DNA of 8,640 nt from an uncultured bacterium (GTDB lineage Bacteria > Planctomycetota > UBA1135 > UBA2386), in assembly GCA_938003515.1 (NCBI GenBank), contig CALKYL010000080.1, positions 1 to 8,640 on the forward strand, read 5' to 3'. Below, one piece after another: positions 5,842 to 8,640 of this stretch. A program made the translations under genes and the position numbers. The stretch's first letter is position 1; every line of letters begins with the position of its first letter. The notes beneath the pieces are model-generated. The model made no database searches and was not told the DNA's origin. It saw only the letters and a list, made by a program, of their open reading frames with translations.

Positions 5842-7665
5842 TCAGCGGACGCGCAGGCCGGGCGGCATCAGCGCATACACGCGCGTCGCGCCGTCGCCGG
5901 TCAGCGCTTCACGCACCAGAGCGACGAGCTCGCCGAGGTGGCCGCACTCGGCCAGCAGCGCGCGCAGCGCCGCGCCGTCCGCCGACGCCGAGATCCGCGC
6001 CTCGAACATCGACTCGAACAGCGCGTCGGCGAAGCTCTTCGGCTCCGGCACGTGGCGCACCTCCACGTCGTCGCCGACCTCCGCCCGCGCGCGCACCATC
6101 GCGACCGCGTCGTCGACGCCGCCGATCCGGTCGACGAGGCCGAGCTCGACGGCCTGCTGCCCGGACCAGACGCGCCCGCCGGCGATCGCGTCGACCTCCT
6201 CGCGGGTCTTGCCGCGCGACTCCGCCACGATGCCGAGGAAGCGGTCGTAGATCCGGTCGACGAGCCCCTGCACCTGCTCCTTCTGCGCGTCGCTCCAGGG
6301 GCGGTCGATCGCGTCCAGCAGCGGGCCGTCGTCGAGCCGCACGATCTCCTGCCGCACGCCGATCCGGCGCATCAGCGGCCCCGGCTTCAGCGCCATGCCG
6401 AACACGCCGATCGAGCCGGTGATCGTGCCGACCTCGGCGACGATCGGCTCGCCGATCGCGGTGATCCAGTATCCGCCCGAGGCGGCGAGCTCGCCCATCG
6501 AGTAGACGACCGGCTTCTTCGCCGCGAGCCGCGCCAGCGCCTGGCGGATCGCCTCGCTCGCGGTCGCCGAGCCGCCGGGCGAGTTGACGCGCACGACGAC
6601 GCCCTTGACCAGGTCGTTCGCAGCGAGCTCGTCGAGCTGCTTCGCCGCGGGGCCGCTGACCATGCTGCCGGGCACGGCGCCGTAGCCGTCGACGATCTGG
6701 CCGGAGAGGTGCATGACGACGATCTGGGGATCCTCGATCTCCTCGTCGCCGCCCGACCGGAACATGCTGCCGAGGATCGCCATCAGGTCGCGGCGCTGCT
6801 TCTTCTTCTTCGGGCCGACGTCGACGAACGCGAGGTCCTCACCGCCGCGCGCCGCCTCGAGCGCGCGCTCGGCGCCCGCCCACGGCACGAGCCGGTCGAC
6901 GAGCCCGGCGAGCAGCGCGTCCTCCGCGGAGAACAGGCGCCGCGCCTGCAGCTCGCGCACCTTGCTCTCGGACAGCCGCCGGCCGTCGGCGATCCGTCGC
7001 ACGACGTCGCCGTTCATCGACGCGAGCATCGCCTCGTAGTGCTCGCGCAGGTGCTCGGACATCGACGGCAGCATGAACGGCTCGACGGCGCCCTTGAAGT
7101 CGCCGACCCGCGTCACCTCGACCTGGATGCCGAGCAGGTCGAGCGCGTCGCGCAGGTGCATGACCTGCAGGGAGGGCGACACGAGGTCGAGCGAGCCCAT
7201 GTCCGCCATCAGCACCTTGTCGCACAGCGCCGCGAGCTGGTAGCTGCCGGACGTCGCGTTCTCGACGTAGCACGTGACGCGCTTGCCGCCGCCCCGCACC
7301 CGCGTGATCGCGCGCTCGAGCTCGCGGAGCTGCGCCGGGTTGAACGACGCGCCGGCCGAGAGGTCGAGCAGCACGTCCTGCTGCTCCGCGTCGGCGAGTC
7401 CGTCGATCACCTGGAGCAGCTCGAAGAACGGCTTCGGCTGCGCGCCCCCGCCGAGCAGGTCGAGCGGGCTGAAGCCCATCTCCGGCAGGTCGGCGTAGAC
7501 GCCCTTCGGGCGCAGCACCGCGACCTCGCGGGGCGCGGCGGGCTCCGCCGCGGCCTCGGCCGCGGCCGCGGTCTCCGGCGCGCGTTCCTGGGCCACCGCC
7601 GGGGCGTCGAGCGTGGGGCTGCTGACGTTGAGTGAGGGGACGGACGGCAGGAAGTTCGTGCGCAT
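5842..7665 (-). CDS. sppA: Signal peptide peptidase SppA, 67K type
   Basis: A 607-residue serine protease of the S49 family, with the two tandem ClpP-like domains of the E. coli 67K enzyme, which degrades signal peptides left after protein export. The N-terminal domain (about 50-270) carries the general base Lys191 in VGDFKGAVEPF, matching E. coli Lys209. The C-terminal domain (about 312-530) carries the nucleophile Ser366 in VNSPGGSATASE, matching Ser409, with AASGGYWIT (394-402) and GTITGSIGVFG. The dyad looks complete. Unlike E. coli SppA, there is no N-terminal membrane segment: residues 1-50 are polar then Ala/Glu/Pro-rich. The frame has no start codon between the ATG at 7665 and the upstream in-frame stop at 7747-7749, so no anchor is hidden there. 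A basic patch PKKKKQRR (285-292) sits between the domains. No Shine-Dalgarno is visible. The DUF1501 fragment lies 91 bases upstream on the same strand. Confidence 0.95.
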   Translation of the reverse strand: MRTNFLPSVPSLNVSSPTLDAPAVAQERAPETAAAAEAAAEPAAPREVAVLRPKGVYADLPEMGFSPLDLLGGGAQPKPFFELLQVIDGLADAEQQDVLLDLSAGASFNPAQLRELERAITRVRGGGKRVTCYVENATSGSYQLAALCDKVLMADMGSLDLVSPSLQVMHLRDALDLLGIQVEVTRVGDFKGAVEPFMLPSMSEHLREHYEAMLASMNGDVVRRIADGRRLSESKVRELQARRLFSAEDALLAGLVDRLVPWAGAERALEAARGGEDLAFVDVGPKKKKQRRDLMAILGSMFRSGGDEEIEDPQIVVMHLSGQIVDGYGAVPGSMVSGPAAKQLDELAANDLVKGVVVRVNSPGGSATASEAIRQALARLAAKKPVVYSMGELAASGGYWITAIGEPIVAEVGTITGSIGVFGMALKPGPLMRRIGVRQEIVRLDDGPLLDAIDRPWSDAQKEQVQGLVDRIYDRFLGIVAESRGKTREEVDAIAGGRVWSGQQAVELGLVDRIGGVDDAVAMVRARAEVGDDVEVRHVPEPKSFADALFESMFEARISASADGAALRALLAECGHLGELVALVREALTGDGATRVYALMPPGLRVR

Positions 7666-7689
7666 GGGGAGGAGTCGCCGCGCGGATCG

Positions 7690-7704
7690 CGGTGGCCGCC
7701 ACCG
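7690..7704. other. Small hairpin between the DUF1501 fragment and sppA
   Basis: CGGTGG-CCG-CCACCG: six pairs with a three-base loop in the 91-base gap 7666-7756. It could end the DUF1501 transcript or sit in the sppA leader; no U-tract follows. Nothing else is recognisable in the gap except a GC-rich run at 7734-7746. Confidence 0.25.
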
Positions 7705-7756
7705 TAGCCGATCCGGCGCGCGACCTGTCGGACGGGGGGGCCCGGGTCAGCCGCCG

Positions 7757-8545
7757 TCAGGCGAGCAGCGCCCGCACGACGCGGCCGTGCACGTCGGTCA
7801 GCCGGAAGCGCCGGCCCTGGTGCAGGTAGGTCAGCCGTTCGTGGTCGATCCCCATCAGCCACAGGATCGTCGCGTTGAGGTCGTGCACGTGCACCGGGTC
7901 GCGCACGACGTTGTAGCCGAACTCGCACGTCTCGCCGTGCGCGTGGCCGGCCTTCAGCCCGGCGCCGGCGAGCCAGACCGTGAAGCAGCGCGGGTGGTGG
8001 TCGCGGCCGTAGTCGGTTTTCGTGAGGTTGCCCTGGCAATAGATGGTGCGCCCAAACTCGCCGCCCCAGACCACGAGCGTGTCGTCGAGCATGCCCCGTT
8101 GTTCCAGGTCGCGGATCAGTGCGGCACTCGGTTGATCCATGTCGCGGCATTGGTTGGGCAGGTCGCGGGGCAGATTGCCGTGTTGGTCCCAACCGCGGTG
8201 AAAAATTTGTACGAATCGCACGCCCCGTTCGGCCATCCGGCGGGCGAGCAAACAGTGGTAGGCGAACGTGCCCGGTTTGTGCACGTCGGGCCCGTACATG
8301 TCGAGCGTCTGCTGCGATTCGGCCGACAGGTCGACCAATTCCGGCACCGACGTCTGCATGCGGAAGGCCATTTCGTACTGGGCGATGCGGGCCTCGATGT
8401 TTGGGTCGCCCACTTGTTGGTAATGCTGGGAGTTGATGCGGCCCACTGCATCGAGCATGCGGCGTCGCAACTGTGGCGACACACCGTCCGGGTTGGAAAG
8501 AAAAAACAGCGGATCCCCCGAGGCGCGCGCCGACAAGGTCGCCAT
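7757..8545 (-). CDS. DUF1501 family protein, C-terminal part only (5'-truncated, mosaic)
   Basis: Matches the C-terminal half of the DUF1501 family, sulfatase/alkaline-phosphatase-like proteins of unknown function that normally have about 450-490 residues and a Tat signal. Recognisable blocks: [86 protein letters not shown] and the C-terminal [11 protein letters not shown]. Homology begins at [14 protein letters not shown] (about 8521). The roughly 220 preceding residues, including the signal peptide, are missing. The frame stays open past 8521, and the ATG at 8545 gives 262 residues, but that lead-in is unrelated Ser/Ala/Thr-rich sequence that probably shadows a plus-strand gene. Wobble use changes inside the gene: by hand count, 37 of 167 codons end in A or T upstream of 8018, but only 1 of 86 downstream. 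Probably a pseudogene or an assembly chimera. None of its usual DUF1549/DUF1553 neighbours is visible. Confidence 0.8.
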   Translation of the reverse strand: MATLSARASGDPLFFLSNPDGVSPQLRRRMLDAVGRINSQHYQQVGDPNIEARIAQYEMAFRMQTSVPELVDLSAESQQTLDMYGPDVHKPGTFAYHCLLARRMAERGVRFVQIFHRGWDQHGNLPRDLPNQCRDMDQPSAALIRDLEQRGMLDDTLVVWGGEFGRTIYCQGNLTKTDYGRDHHPRCFTVWLAGAGLKAGHAHGETCEFGYNVVRDPVHVHDLNATILWLMGIDHERLTYLHQGRRFRLTDVHGRVVRALLA

Positions 8546-8640
8546 CGTCGTCGCGGGCGATCCCGACGCCTCCCTCTCGAGCGCCGCGGACCGACTCGTC
8601 GCCGCGCTCGCCGCCGAGCCCTCCGTCGCGCTCCCCGCGG
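8520..8640 (+). CDS. Internal fragment of an unrecognised plus-strand protein (both ends missing)
   Basis: From about 8520 to the window edge the plus strand encodes a plausible globular stretch with no stop: [18 protein letters not shown], then [16 protein letters not shown] and SVALPA. The first part looks like a hydrophobic beta strand with a turn, the second like an amphipathic helix. The opposite frame gives only a Ser/Ala/Thr-rich string. Wobble composition cannot decide, because the two frames share third positions, so the choice rests on protein plausibility. The only in-frame ATG nearby (8457) lies inside the DUF1501 sequence, so the true start appears lost at the junction. I do not recognise the family. 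The gene continues beyond the window. Confidence 0.5.

Noticed and set aside
3650..6422. Very long open plus-strand frames opposite the TPR, HIT and sppA genes
   Set aside because: These are complementary shadows: Arg/Ala/Val-rich or Ser/Arg-rich strings with no recognisable fold, overlapping well-supported minus-strand genes.
6787..6811. PKKKKQRR in SppA as a nucleic-acid-binding or targeting signal
   Set aside because: A short basic linker between two protease domains is not evidence of DNA binding. It is kept only as a possible membrane-surface contact.
5938..7635. 565-codon open plus-strand frame opposite sppA
   Set aside because: It is the antisense of an intact two-domain SppA with both catalytic residues. 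Its product is an Asp/His/Arg/Leu-rich low-complexity string.

Overview
This is a GC-rich bacterial segment (by eye about 70% G+C, with almost every wobble base G or C). The fragment near the right edge belongs to the DUF1501 family. That family is greatly expanded in Planctomycetota, and its match to planctomycete members is very close. With the GC-rich composition and the two-domain 67K-type SppA, a high-GC planctomycete or a relative is the best guess; this is inference. Only two genes, the anti-sigma factor and the serine protease, have a clear Shine-Dalgarno sequence.

Layout from the left. On the minus strand, ribBA (793-2034) is followed 25 bases later by an ECF sigma factor (51-767). 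The sigma gene overlaps the start of a putative anti-sigma factor (1-54, cut by the window edge), so the three look like one transcript. Divergent from ribBA, across a 285-base intergenic region, is a plus-strand gene (2320-3498) for a membrane-anchored, coiled-coil, trypsin-like serine protease. Its leader contains an inverted repeat that pairs with the Shine-Dalgarno sequence. Convergent to the protease, on the minus strand, is a two-gene unit: a HinT-like HIT protein (5346-5699), then a 604-residue TPR protein (3521-5335). Upstream on the same strand is sppA (5842-7665), a 67K-type signal peptide peptidase with an intact Lys/Ser dyad but no membrane anchor.

The right end is odd. A minus-strand frame (7757 to about 8520) encodes only the C-terminal part of a DUF1501 protein. 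Its codon use changes sharply at about 8018. At about 8520 the homology stops and a different, plus-strand coding frame appears to begin, also without its 5' end. This looks like a deletion, a recombination scar or an assembly chimera.

Functionally the window combines riboflavin synthesis, a sigma/anti-sigma switch, two proteases (one of them SppA) and an uncharacterised TPR protein. No CRISPR array, tRNA, rRNA, insertion sequence or known defence system is visible. The most interesting signals are the structured protease leader, the mosaic DUF1501 fragment and a His-to-Gln change at a metal-ligand position of the RibB domain.
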